Below, in pieces: positions 32,537-43,352 of a stretch of DNA of 64,000 nucleotides. The DNA comes from JASLDZ01 sp965199975 (lineage in GTDB: Bacteria; Pseudomonadota; Alphaproteobacteria; Caulobacterales; Caulobacteraceae): NCBI GenBank assembly GCA_965199975.1, contig OZ241340.1:2480001-2544000 (forward strand), read 5' to 3'. The notes under the pieces are model-generated. The model did not search any database and had not been told where the DNA came from. It saw only the letters and a list, made by a program, of their open reading frames with translations. Both the position numbers and the translations under genes were made by a program. Within the stretch, counting starts at the first letter, position 1, and each line of letters starts with the position of its first letter.

Positions 32537-33214
32537 TCAGCGCACCGACAGGACCTCGTCGAGCGGCAGCTTGCGCTTGGCGTGGGCGGGGACTGTGGCG
32601 TCGTCGGCAGGGTGGCCCACGACCAGCAGGATGTAGGGCTTCTCTTCCGGCGGCCGGCCGAGCGCCTCGTTGAGGAAGCCCATGGGGCTGGGCGTGTGGG
32701 TCAGCGCAACGAGCCCGCACTCGTGCAGGGCGCCGATGAGGAACCCCGTGGCGATTCCGATGGATTCGGGCACGTAGTAGGTCTTCGCACGCCGCCCGTC
32801 CGCGCCCGTGGCGTGGCGCTGGCCGAAGATGGCGACCAGCCAAGGCGCGGACTCGATGAAGGGCTTGGCGCTGTCGGTGCCGAGCGGCCCCAGCGCCTCA
32901 AGCCAGGCTGCGCCTGCGCGACCGGCGTAGAAGGCGCGTTCCTCGGCCTCCGCGCCTTCGCGAATGGAGGCGCGCAGGGGGCCGCGGCCGACCAGCACGA
33001 AGCGCCAGGGCTGCTGGTTGGCGCCGCTGGGCGCGGTGGCGGCCGCGGCGATGCAGCGTTCCATGATCGCACGCGGCACGGGGCGGTCGCTGAACTCGCG
33101 CACCGTATGGCGCTTGCGGAAGCGCGACAGCACCGCATCGGCCCTCGCCAGCGCCTCCGCGTCGGAGAGGTCCGCGCGGTCCGGCAGCGGAATGGGGGTG
33201 TAGGGCTCGGCCAT
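32537..33214 (-). CDS. Nitroreductase-family flavoprotein
   Basis: 225 residues. The FMN-binding nitroreductase pattern is visible: RKRHTVREFSDRPV at the N-terminus, SGANQQPWRFVLVG for the flavin phosphate/isoalloxazine, and GFLIGALHECGLVALTHTPSP plus GHPADDATVP near the C-terminus. It probably reduces nitro- or quinone compounds with NAD(P)H as a dimer, substrate unknown. It lies 6 bases downstream of alaS on the same strand and converges on the DUF2939 gene. Confidence 0.9.
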   Translation of the reverse strand: MAEPYTPIPLPDRADLSDAEALARADAVLSRFRKRHTVREFSDRPVPRAIMERCIAAAATAPSGANQQPWRFVLVGRGPLRASIREGAEAEERAFYAGRAGAAWLEALGPLGTDSAKPFIESAPWLVAIFGQRHATGADGRRAKTYYVPESIGIATGFLIGALHECGLVALTHTPSPMGFLNEALGRPPEEKPYILLVVGHPADDATVPAHAKRKLPLDEVLSVR

Positions 33215-33220
33215 CGCCGC

Positions 33221-35869
<2,649 letters not shown>

Positions 35870-35914
35870 GGCGGCCATATAGAAAAGCCGCGCCCTCCAG
35901 GCCAGCGCGCGTCT

Positions 35915-36478
35915 TCAGGTCTGAGGCTGAGCGGGGAACTCAAGCTTGGCCGGGTCGTAGCCCAACGCGCGCGTACGATCGATCAGTCGCGCCTTCAGGG
36001 TTGCGGAAGGCTGGGGCGTGCGGGTGAAAATCGACAGGTTCTTGAAGTCGGGCGTGGCCACGATGAACCAGCCGCCCTCGTCCTCGCCGTTGTCGAGCAC
36101 CCAGTAGGTGCGCGCGACGTGGAACACGGCGAACACGCGGTAGTCGGTACGGAACTTGTTGGAGGCGGAGGGGTCCAGGATGGTCGCCGGGCCCGCGAAC
36201 ACCTTTTCCCTGCCGGTGACGGGATCGCCAATGCGGCAACTGTCGCGATCGTAGAGGTCGCCATCTTCTGTGCGCGAAAAGCGGGTGAGGCCCGCCACGC
36301 ATCCGTCTGTCAGCTTCATCGGGTTGCGTGCGATCTCGCGCCAATCGCCGCTGTAGAACCGGGCCGGATCGGTCACCGCGTGCGTCGGCTGGGGCGCGAC
36401 GGGCGGCGCGTCGGAGCCCATCGAGGCGCATCCGCTCAGGGCGAGTGCGGCCGCCATCCCCGTGATCGCCGACTTCAT
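35915..36478 (-). CDS. Lipocalin-family lipoprotein (Blc-like)
   Basis: 187 residues. The signal peptide ends at lipobox LSGC (ALALSGCASM). The lipocalin first motif G-x-W is present in FYSGDWREIARNPMKL, followed by CVAGLTRFSR, the strand TYWVLDN and WFIVATPDFKNLSIFTRTP, where the family has the Y/W-x-x-I-x-x-R pattern. A Cys pair may form the usual disulphide. Blc proteins bind lysophospholipids at the outer membrane and respond to envelope stress. The match is good in order but some family positions differ. Confidence 0.75.
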   Translation of the reverse strand: MKSAITGMAAALALSGCASMGSDAPPVAPQPTHAVTDPARFYSGDWREIARNPMKLTDGCVAGLTRFSRTEDGDLYDRDSCRIGDPVTGREKVFAGPATILDPSASNKFRTDYRVFAVFHVARTYWVLDNGEDEGGWFIVATPDFKNLSIFTRTPQPSATLKARLIDRTRALGYDPAKLEFPAQPQT

Positions 36479-36536
36479 GGCCCAGCTCCCCTGTCGAAAG
36501 CGCCAACCGAGCGCGCAGGCGCCGGTTCCGCCGCCC

Positions 36537-37682
36537 TCAGCCGCGCAGGAAGGCCGACATGGCGTCCAGCACCTTCGCGTTCTGTTCGGGCAGGCCCACG
36601 GTGATGCGCAGGCTGTCGCCCAGGCCGTAGGGCTTCAGGCCGCGCACCAGCACGCCGCGTGACGCCAGGAAGGCCTCCGCCTCGGAGGCGGTGCGACCGG
36701 GCGCGTCGGGGAAGCGCACAAGGGTGAAGTTGGCCTGGCTCGGATAGGTCTCGAGCCCGAGCGCCTGCAGGCCCAGCTCGAGCCCGGGCCGCTCCTCGCG
36801 CACCAGCGCCGCGGAGCGGGCCATGAAGTCCGCGTCGCCCAGCGCCGCCACCGCCGCCGCCTGGCCGGGCAGGCTGAGGTTGAAGGGCGCGCGGATGCGG
36901 TCGCAGGCGTCGGCGATGGCGGGCGGGCAGTAGGCCCAGCCGATGCGCAGACCCGCCAGGCCGTGGATCTTGGAGAAGGTGCGGCTGACCACGACGTTGT
37001 GGGCCTCGCGGGCCAGGGCGATCCCGTCCTCGTAGGCCGGATCGTCGACGAACTCGGCGTAGGCGCCGTCGAGCACGAGGATCACGTCGCCTGGCAACGC
37101 GGCGTGCAGGCGGCGCACCTCGGCCCCGTCGAGCCAGGCGCCGGTGGGGTTGCCGGGATTGTCGAGGAAGACGATGCGCGTGCGGGCGTCGACCTGCGCC
37201 AGGATCTCGTGGACGTCGATGCGCCGGTCGGGCTGGCGGGCGAAGCGCACCTGCGCCTGGGCGGCGCGGATGGCGATGCGATAGGCCAGGAAGCCGTGCT
37301 CCACCTGGATCGCGTTGTCGCCGGGCTGAAGGTAGGTCTGGCCCAGGAGGGTGAAGACCTCGTCGGAGCCGCAGCCGAAGATCAGCCGCTCCGGCTCGAC
37401 GCCGTACTTGGCGTGCAGCGCCTCGCGCAGCGCGTTGGCGCGCCCGTCGGGATACATCTGCAGCTCGTCGACCGCCGCGGCGTAGGCGGCGCGCGCTGCG
37501 GGCGAGGAGCCCAGCGGGTTCTCGTTGGAGGAGAGCTTCAGCGGATGGGCGAAGCCCTCGGCCTTGGACTTGCCCGGCACATACGGCGCGATGTCGAGGA
37601 TGCCGGGCTTGGGCGTGGGCCGGTCGTGGTCGCGCGGGCCGGCGCTGCGGGCGGGGGGCGACGCGAGCGTGGTGGTCGACAT
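36537..37682 (-). CDS. hisC: Histidinol-phosphate aminotransferase
   Basis: 381-residue fold-type I PLP aminotransferase. LSSNENPLGSSPAA is the substrate-binding N-terminal motif, FGCGSDEVFTLL binds PLP phosphate, FLDNPGNPTGAWL holds the cofactor-stacking Asn/Pro, LDGAYAEF gives the Asp-x-x-Tyr pair, and SRTFSKIHGLAGLRIGW has the Schiff-base Lys. It transaminates imidazole-acetol phosphate in His synthesis and may also act on prephenate or aromatic keto acids, as some HisC enzymes do. It is followed upstream on the same strand by an unknown gene and DUF2125. Confidence 0.92.
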   Translation of the reverse strand: MSTTTLASPPARSAGPRDHDRPTPKPGILDIAPYVPGKSKAEGFAHPLKLSSNENPLGSSPAARAAYAAAVDELQMYPDGRANALREALHAKYGVEPERLIFGCGSDEVFTLLGQTYLQPGDNAIQVEHGFLAYRIAIRAAQAQVRFARQPDRRIDVHEILAQVDARTRIVFLDNPGNPTGAWLDGAEVRRLHAALPGDVILVLDGAYAEFVDDPAYEDGIALAREAHNVVVSRTFSKIHGLAGLRIGWAYCPPAIADACDRIRAPFNLSLPGQAAAVAALGDADFMARSAALVREERPGLELGLQALGLETYPSQANFTLVRFPDAPGRTASEAEAFLASRGVLVRGLKPYGLGDSLRITVGLPEQNAKVLDAMSAFLRG

Positions 37683-37699
37683 GGCGGATCCTGGCGCGG

Positions 37700-38431
37700 T
37701 CAGAAGAAGGGGAGCGGCGCCGCGCCGATCACGCCGCAGAGCCGGCCGGGCGCGCGAGCCAGCCGCTCGTCGTGCGCCTGCAGATAGCCCGCCAGCGCCA
37801 TCAGCTTCAACCCGCCCGCCTCGACGACGAGCGAGGCGGCGAGACCGCAGTCGCCCAGCCGCGCCTCGACCACCGCCGGCGAGCCCGGCGCATCGGTGAC
37901 CCAGAAGGTCTCGTCGAAGCCGGTGGGCTGGGGCGCGGCCTGCGTCACCGCCAAGAGCCGGGCGCCCGCCGCGGCGGCACCGAAGTCGGGCAGGCGCGCG
38001 ACGACCCTGAGCTCGGGCTGCACCAGAAGCCGCCCCCACCATGTGGACGATGCGGCGTCGATCACCGCAACGACGCCCGGCGCGCGGGCCAACGCCAGCG
38101 CCTCCTCCGCCCGGGCGGGTACGGCGCACGGCGGTGCGGCGCCGAAGCGCGCGCGGGCCGCCGCCACAGCGCCCGGCCCATGCGCGGCGAGCCTGAGGCC
38201 AGCGGTGCGCGCGAGGCGGGCGCCTTCGGTCGCGCGCCACGTCTCCAGGACGACGGCGGGCGGCGCCGCGCCGGTGGCGAGCGACAGGAGGCGGCGCGTC
38301 GCCAAGGCGTCGGCGCCGGGGTCGAAGGCGCACCCGGCGGCCGCAGCCACGGCCGTCTCCACGGCGCCGACCCACTCGCGCTCGACTGCGGTGGGCGCGC
38401 CCCAGGGCTGACTGTCGAACGCTTCGTCCAC
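37700..38431 (-). CDS. Unknown protein in hisC operon, possible chorismate-mutase/PDT-related
   Basis: 243 residues from a GTG two bases after the DUF2125 stop. It is Ala/Arg-rich with no signal or membrane segment. The section LATRRLLSLATGAAPPAVVLETWRA ... LRLAAHGPGAVAAARARFG ... GVVAVIDAASSTWWGRLLVQ ... RLLAVTQAAPQPTGFDETFW has the layout of caulobacterial chorismate-mutase-associated proteins with a prephenate-dehydratase-like ligand fold, but the catalytic mutase helix is not recognisable. In many alphaproteobacteria tyrA sits beside hisC; this gene occupies that place. Function is an open question. Confidence 0.6.
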   Translation of the reverse strand: MDEAFDSQPWGAPTAVEREWVGAVETAVAAAAGCAFDPGADALATRRLLSLATGAAPPAVVLETWRATEGARLARTAGLRLAAHGPGAVAAARARFGAAPPCAVPARAEEALALARAPGVVAVIDAASSTWWGRLLVQPELRVVARLPDFGAAAAGARLLAVTQAAPQPTGFDETFWVTDAPGSPAVVEARLGDCGLAASLVVEAGGLKLMALAGYLQAHDERLARAPGRLCGVIGAAPLPFF

Positions 38432-38433
38432 GC

Positions 38434-39471
38434 TCAGCCTATCTTCGGCGCAGGCCCGAGCCGCAGGCCGCCGAGCCGGGTCTGACCGTCCGCGAAGACG
38501 AGCTGGGTCGAGCCCCGGCCCTCCTGCCGATCCGCCGCGACCAAAGCCTCGCCGGCAGGGCCGGGCTGCGGCGCGCCCGCACCGACCGCGATCACCGCCT
38601 GCCGGATCTCCAGCGGCAAGGCGCCGGCGAGGCGCCCGTCGGGATCGACCGACAGCGCGCCACCTCGGGCCCACACGCGGGTCGGGCCGCCGTGCGCCTC
38701 CAGCTGCTGCAGCTGGAAGGCCCCACCGGCCGCGCCCCAGGCGCGCACGCGCGCCGCCCAGCCGGAGCCGCTCAGCGCCTGCAGGCGCGTGAACCGGCCG
38801 GAGACGCTCGCCGCCACGGGCGCGCCGGGCGAGAAGTTCCACACCAGCTGATGGGGGGTGGGCGCGCCGCCGGTGAGCCGCCACAGCGCCTCGGCGTCGC
38901 CCGATCCATCGGCGGCCGGGCGCAGGTACGCCTCCCACTGGTCGATGCGGGCGAAGGCGGTCGGCCGCGCACCCGCGCCCGGGGCGAGCGACAGCCCCTC
39001 CCCCACCACCGCGATGCGCCACACCGCGCCGGCCATGCCGGAGGCGCTGGCGCTGAGGCTGCGGCCCTGCACCTGCAGAGGGCCGGCCGCCCCGCGATCG
39101 AGCACGAGGCCCCGCGGCGCGGCGAACACCCAGTGCGTCGGGTCGAAGATCACCGCTTCGGCCTCGAGGCCCGGAACTTTGAGGCCCCAGCCCGACGGGG
39201 CGACGATGCGCGCCTGCGCCTGGCTGAGCTTCAGCCGGAACGGAAAGCCGCTCCAGCGCCGGTCGTCGAGCGCCACCGTCCACCCGGCGCGACGCAGGGC
39301 GTCGGCGTGGGCGTCCAGCGCGGCGTCAATCCGCATCCGGGCGTAGAGCCACCCGGCCGAGCAGGCGGCGAGGAAGACGGCGAGTCCAATCGCCGGCAAG
39401 AGGAGCCAGGGCCGGCGCTTGCGTGGAGGGGCGGCGTCGCCCACAGCGGCGGGCGTGGCGGACGATGGCAT
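38434..39471 (-). CDS. DUF2125-family envelope protein
   Basis: 345 residues. A single N-terminal membrane anchor (WLLLPAIGLAVFLAACSAGWLYA) is followed by a large domain of beta repeats with the DUF2125 landmarks RWSGFPFRLKLSQAQARI and WGLKVPGLEAEAVIFDPTHW. It is predicted to lie in the periplasm attached to the inner membrane; the fold may resemble AsmA-like lipid-handling proteins. Function is not established. It shares a CATG start palindrome with the divergent chaC gene. Confidence 0.8.
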   Translation of the reverse strand: MPSSATPAAVGDAAPPRKRRPWLLLPAIGLAVFLAACSAGWLYARMRIDAALDAHADALRRAGWTVALDDRRWSGFPFRLKLSQAQARIVAPSGWGLKVPGLEAEAVIFDPTHWVFAAPRGLVLDRGAAGPLQVQGRSLSASASGMAGAVWRIAVVGEGLSLAPGAGARPTAFARIDQWEAYLRPAADGSGDAEALWRLTGGAPTPHQLVWNFSPGAPVAASVSGRFTRLQALSGSGWAARVRAWGAAGGAFQLQQLEAHGGPTRVWARGGALSVDPDGRLAGALPLEIRQAVIAVGAGAPQPGPAGEALVAADRQEGRGSTQLVFADGQTRLGGLRLGPAPKIG

Positions 39472-40042
39472 GACGGCTGAGGACGGGCTCGGCGCGCCGG
39501 AGCGCTGGGTGTTCGGCTTCGGCTCGCTGATGTGGCGGCCGGGCTTCCCCTACCTAGAGCGTCGGCCTGCGGTTCTCCACGGGCGCCGGCGCGCCTTCTG
39601 CATCTTCTCGGTGCACCACCGGGGTACGCCGCAGCGCCCGGGCCTCGTGCTGGGCCTGGCGCTTGGCGGCAGCACGGGCGGGGCCGCCTACCGGGTGGCG
39701 GAGGCGGACTGGCCGGCGACCCGCGCCTACCTCGTCGAGCGCGAGCAGCCGACCGAGACGTACCGCGAAGCGACCCGCACGGTGGCGCTCGCCGCCGCCG
39801 AAGGCGCGCCGTCGCGGCGGGTGGAGGCGCTCGTCTTCCTCTCCGATACGCGCCACCCCCAGTGGGCCGGCGATCTGTCCGAGGCGCGCCAGGCGGAGCT
39901 GATCGCGGGCGCGACGGGGCTTTCGGGCCGCAACATTGACTACCTGCGCGACCTCGTCATGCAGGTGCGCGCCGGCGGCGCGGTCGACCCCGCCATGGAG
40001 CGGCTGCTGCGCTTGGTCGAGGCGCTGGAGGCCGGCGCCTAG
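39470..40042 (+). CDS. chaC: Gamma-glutamylcyclotransferase, ChaC family
   Basis: 190 residues. WVFGFGSLMWRPGFPYLERR is the ChaC N-terminal loop (GSLMW binding the gamma-glutamyl group). It continues with RRRAFCIFSVHHRGTPQRPG, GLVLGLALGG, GGAAYRV (followed by EREQPTETY) and GLSGRNIDYL. The enzyme releases 5-oxoproline from glutathione. ATG 39470 is used; an in-frame GTG slightly upstream is possible. It overlaps the start of the DUF2125 gene on the other strand and converges with a small lipoprotein gene, overlapping by 4 bases. Confidence 0.9.
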   Translation: MTAEDGLGAPERWVFGFGSLMWRPGFPYLERRPAVLHGRRRAFCIFSVHHRGTPQRPGLVLGLALGGSTGGAAYRVAEADWPATRAYLVEREQPTETYREATRTVALAAAEGAPSRRVEALVFLSDTRHPQWAGDLSEARQAELIAGATGLSGRNIDYLRDLVMQVRAGGAVDPAMERLLRLVEALEAGA

Positions 40043-40278
40043 CCCGTACTGTTCGCGCCGCCCGGGCCGGAGGGGCTGACCTCGCCCTGCGGATTGTCGC
40101 CGCTGGCGTTCCCGGGGTTCTTCACCCCGTTGCCGCCCTTGAGAGCCGGGCCCGAGCCGACGCCGCCCAATGCGTTCTGCGCCGCGTCGGCGCCGCCGCT
40201 GTTGTTGTCGGAGGAACCGCTCCCGCCGCACCCGGCCAAGGCCAGGGCGGCCGCCAGCACCAACCATCGCCGCATCAT
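40039..40278 (-). CDS. Small Gly/Asn-rich lipoprotein
   Basis: 79 residues. The start overlaps the plsC stop (ATGA). The signal peptide MMRRWLVLAAALALAGCGGS has a lipobox (LAGC). The short mature part is low-complexity (Gly, Asn, Ser, Pro; e.g. SGSSDNNSGGADAAQN) and probably disordered. Function unknown. Confidence 0.65.
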   Translation of the reverse strand: MMRRWLVLAAALALAGCGGSGSSDNNSGGADAAQNALGGVGSGPALKGGNGVKNPGNASGDNPQGEVSPSGPGGANSTG

Positions 40279-41048
40279 CGCGTCTCCTCGATCGGCGTCG
40301 CCGCCACGAAGCCGTCCGCCGCCATCAGCCGGTTCGCGCCGGCCTCGAGCGTATCTTCCAGCACCGCCATGAAGCTGGCCCGCTTCATGCCGGCCGGGAT
40401 CGGGGCGAGGAACTCGTACACCACCAGGCCCGGCCGTCGCACCCAGCCGTGGGCGGGCCAATGCAGGCCCGAGTTGGTCGCCAGCGGCGTGCAGGGCGCG
40501 CCGAGCTCGCGGTACAAGGCCGCGACGCCGGGCTTGTAGTCGGGCGCGGCGCCGGGTGGCTGGCGCGTGCCTTCGGGGAAGATCAGCAGTTGCCGGCCAT
40601 CGGCGAGCCGGGCGCGTGCGCCGCCCACCATGGCGCGCAACGCCGCAGAGCCGCCCTCGCGGTCGACCGGCAGCATGTCCATCTTGGCGGCGTACCAGCC
40701 GTAGAACGGCAGGCGCAGCAGCTCGCGTTTCAGCACGTAGGCCGGGTCGCGCAGCACGAGCAGCGGCGCGATGGTGTCCAGCATGGACTGATGCTTGGCC
40801 GCGATCAGCGCCGCTCCGCGCGGCGGCTCGCCCCGCACCTCGACCCGCACGCCGCAGAGAAGCCGCAGGGCGCCCAGCGTGATCCGCGTCCACGCCTTGA
40901 TGGCGGCGAACGCCCAGGACCGCGGCCCGAGCAGCAGCGGCAGGCAGGCCAGCGCCATGCAGGCCAGCAGCGCATAGCTGAAGACCACGAACGCCAGCGA
41001 TCCTATCCACGCGCCGCGCCCGGCGGCGCCCGCGTCCGGGCCCTTCAT
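40275..41048 (-). CDS. plsC: 1-acyl-sn-glycerol-3-phosphate acyltransferase
   Basis: 257 residues. An N-terminal helix pair (SLAFVVFSYALLACMALACL) anchors it. Acyltransferase motif I is KHQSMLDT (H-x4-D), motif III is FPEGTR, and the region ALYRELGAPCTPLATNSG ends the domain. It acylates lysophosphatidic acid to phosphatidic acid in phospholipid synthesis. It is translationally coupled both to the ydcF-like gene upstream (ATGA) and to the small lipoprotein downstream. Confidence 0.93.
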   Translation of the reverse strand: MKGPDAGAAGRGAWIGSLAFVVFSYALLACMALACLPLLLGPRSWAFAAIKAWTRITLGALRLLCGVRVEVRGEPPRGAALIAAKHQSMLDTIAPLLVLRDPAYVLKRELLRLPFYGWYAAKMDMLPVDREGGSAALRAMVGGARARLADGRQLLIFPEGTRQPPGAAPDYKPGVAALYRELGAPCTPLATNSGLHWPAHGWVRRPGLVVYEFLAPIPAGMKRASFMAVLEDTLEAGANRLMAADGFVAATPIEETR

Positions 41049-41659
41049 GCCGTCGCGCCCTGCGGGGCGCCGCGCGGGCGCCCGAGGCTGAGGACCGCCG
41101 ACCGCGTCCAGACCAGCAGGTACTTGCAGTACTCCACCGACATGCGCCGCGCGTCGATGGAGTCGCGCCACCAGCGCCGCGCCTCCACCGTGCCGGTCGC
41201 CACGGGATAGGGACGCAGCGTCACGTCGGGCAGGGACGCCTGCAGCTCCAGCAGCGCGCGGGGCATGTGGTAGTCGGCGGTGACCACGATCAACGAGCGA
41301 TAGCGGTGGCGGCGCACCCAGTCCGCCGTCTCCGAGGCGTTGCCGCGCGTGTCCTCCGCGGCGCGACCGAGGTCGACGCAGCAGTCCCACTCGCGGCCGA
41401 AGTCGCGCGCCACGTCGCGCACCTCCGATCGCCGCGCCGCCGGGTTGACGCCCGAGATCAGCAGGCGCCGGGCCCTGCCGCTCTCCAGAAGCTGCGCCGC
41501 CGCCGCCAGGCGCACGTTGGACGCGCCGGTCAGCGCCACGATGGCGTCGCTGACCGGCGGCGGGGGCGCGGGCGTGAGTCGCTGCACGCGGTGGGCGAAG
41601 GCCAGCAGCCCCGCACCCCAGGCGAGCACGATCAGCAGGATGAGCGCCAGCCCCTTCAT
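41045..41659 (-). CDS. YdcF/DUF218-family membrane-anchored protein
   Basis: 204 residues. One N-terminal helix (LALILLIVLAWGAGLLAFA) precedes the DUF218 domain: SDAIVALTGASNVRLAAAAQLL, RRLLISGVNP, ASETADWVRRHRYRSLIVVT and DYHMPRALLEL (the YHM-P-R motif). Relatives (SanA, ElyC) act in envelope integrity and peptidoglycan or ECA metabolism. It sits between ftsX and plsC, an arrangement common in alphaproteobacteria. Confidence 0.88.
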   Translation of the reverse strand: MKGLALILLIVLAWGAGLLAFAHRVQRLTPAPPPPVSDAIVALTGASNVRLAAAAQLLESGRARRLLISGVNPAARRSEVRDVARDFGREWDCCVDLGRAAEDTRGNASETADWVRRHRYRSLIVVTADYHMPRALLELQASLPDVTLRPYPVATGTVEARRWWRDSIDARRMSVEYCKYLLVWTRSAVLSLGRPRGAPQGATA

Positions 41660-41686
41660 GTCCCCCCGCCCCGAGCCCGCATGCGA

Positions 41687-42565
41687 CTAGGGCGCCGCGC
41701 GGAGGATGCCCTCCGCCGTGCGCCGCGCGGCCAGCGCCGCCACCGCGGCCGCCACCGGCGGGCACGGTAGCACGATCAGGAGGTCGCTCCAGGCCAACGG
41801 CAACACGGGGCTGAAGCCGTCGCCGCCGCCCGAGGCGCGCGCGATCGCCAGGAGCGCCGCCGCCGCCGCCGCCCCGAGCACGCCGCCCCATAGCGCCAGG
41901 AGCGCGAAGCGACGCTGGAACAGGCCGGCGACATAGTCGTCGCGGGCGCCGACGAGGTGCAGCACCTCGACCACCTCGCGCCGCGCCGCGAGCCCGGCGC
42001 GGGTGGCGTAGGCGGCCACGGCGGCTGCGGCGGCGGCCACCACGAGCGCGGCGCCGATGGCGCTCCAGGCCATGCCGCGCGCGGCGCGCTGCACATCGCC
42101 CGACCAGCGGCGCCCGTCGTCCACGTCGGCGTCCACGCCCGCGGCCGCCAGGGCCCGTTCGAGGCCCGCGGTGGTGGCGGGGGCGCGGCGGTCGATATCG
42201 ACGGCGACGAGCTGGGGGATGGGCAGGTCGTCGGGCACGCCGCCCTTGCCGAACCACGGCTCCAGCAGGCGCACGGCCGCCGCCCGGTCCAGCGCGCGCG
42301 CCTCCGTCACGCCCGGCGCGCCGGCCAGGGCCTCGGCGGCGCGGGCGGCGGCCTCCGCGGGCGTCTCGCCGGGCTTGGCGCGCACCTGCACGGTGGCGGC
42401 GGCGGCGAGCTCGCCGGTCCAGCCGCGGGCGGCGCGCGCCACCGCAAGGCTCGCGCCCGCCGCCAGGCACGCCACCGCGCACAGCACCGCCAGCACGAAG
42501 ACGAGCGCCCGGTCGCCCCGATCCGCGCGGGGCAACAGCGGCGCGGCGCGACGGCGCTCACTCAT
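41687..42565 (-). CDS. ftsX: Cell-division ABC transporter permease FtsX
   Basis: 292 residues. Four membrane segments: one N-terminal (RALVFVLAVLCAVACLAAGA) and three C-terminal (around WSAIGAALVVAAAAAAVAAY, FALLALWGGVLGAAAAAALL and LLIVLPCPPVAAAVAAL), with a periplasmic domain of about 110 residues between. VLHLVGARDDYVAGLFQRRF is the cytoplasmic coupling loop typical of FtsX. Its start overlaps the ftsE stop by ATGA. With FtsE it controls periplasmic amidases during division. Confidence 0.92.
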   Translation of the reverse strand: MSERRRAAPLLPRADRGDRALVFVLAVLCAVACLAAGASLAVARAARGWTGELAAAATVQVRAKPGETPAEAAARAAEALAGAPGVTEARALDRAAAVRLLEPWFGKGGVPDDLPIPQLVAVDIDRRAPATTAGLERALAAAGVDADVDDGRRWSGDVQRAARGMAWSAIGAALVVAAAAAAVAAYATRAGLAARREVVEVLHLVGARDDYVAGLFQRRFALLALWGGVLGAAAAAALLAIARASGGGDGFSPVLPLAWSDLLIVLPCPPVAAAVAALAARRTAEGILRAAP

Positions 42566-43296
42566 GGGGCGGCCTCTGCGGCGGAGAGCTGACCGTCGAC
42601 CAGGCGCAGCACGGGCTGGCCGGCGCGGCGCACGAGCGCCGCGTCGTGGGATGCGATCAGCACCGTCGTGCCCAGCCGGTTCAGCTCCACGAAGAGGCGC
42701 AGGATGCGCAGGGCGGCGGCCTCGTCGACGTTGCCGGTGGGCTCGTCGGCCACCAGGAGCGCGGGCCGCGCCACGACCGCCCGGGCCACCGCCAGCCGCT
42801 GCTTCTCTCCGCCCGACAGCGTCTGCGGCAAGGCGTCCATGCGATGGGCGAGGCCGACCCAGTCGAGCAGCTCCTCCACATCGGCGCGGTAGTCGGCGGC
42901 GCGGCGGCCCGCCACGCGCAGCGGCAGGGCCGCGTTGTCGAAGGCCGAGAGGTGGTCGAGCAGGCGGAACTCCTGGAACACCACCCCGATTCGCCGCCGC
43001 AGCGGCGGCAGGTCGCGCCGCGCGGTGGAGCCCACGTCCTGGCCGAAGATGCCGATCAGGCCGCGCGAGGGCCGGTGCGCCAGGTAGATCAGGCGCAGGA
43101 GGCTCGTCTTGCCCGCCCCCGAAGGCCCGGTAAGGAAGTGGAAGGAGCCGGGATTTAGGGTTAACGACACGTCGCGCAGCACCTCGGGCGCCCGCCCGTA
43201 GCGCATGCCGACCCCCTCGAACCTGACCACCGGGCCCGCGCCGGGCGCAGGATTGGAGGCCGTGGAGTGACCGTCGCCGTGCCGCCTCGCCGCCAT
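42562..43296 (-). CDS. ftsE: Cell-division ATP-binding protein FtsE
   Basis: 244-residue ABC ATPase. Walker A GPSGAGKTSLL, Q-loop FQEFRLLDHLSAFDN, signature LSGGEKQRLAVARA, Walker B LLVADEPTGNVD and the switch IASHD are intact. VRFEGVGMRYGRAPEVL begins the domain; the first about 23 residues are a non-conserved extension, so the true start could be later. It overlaps ftsX and is divergent from the zinc-ribbon gene by 56 bases. Confidence 0.95.
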   Translation of the reverse strand: MAARRHGDGHSTASNPAPGAGPVVRFEGVGMRYGRAPEVLRDVSLTLNPGSFHFLTGPSGAGKTSLLRLIYLAHRPSRGLIGIFGQDVGSTARRDLPPLRRRIGVVFQEFRLLDHLSAFDNAALPLRVAGRRAADYRADVEELLDWVGLAHRMDALPQTLSGGEKQRLAVARAVVARPALLVADEPTGNVDEAAALRILRLFVELNRLGTTVLIASHDAALVRRAGQPVLRLVDGQLSAAEAAP

Positions 43297-43352
43297 CCCG
43301 TCTCCACGCCGTGCATCGCGCCGGCCTGGGCGCGCTCGCCCCGAGCGGCGCC

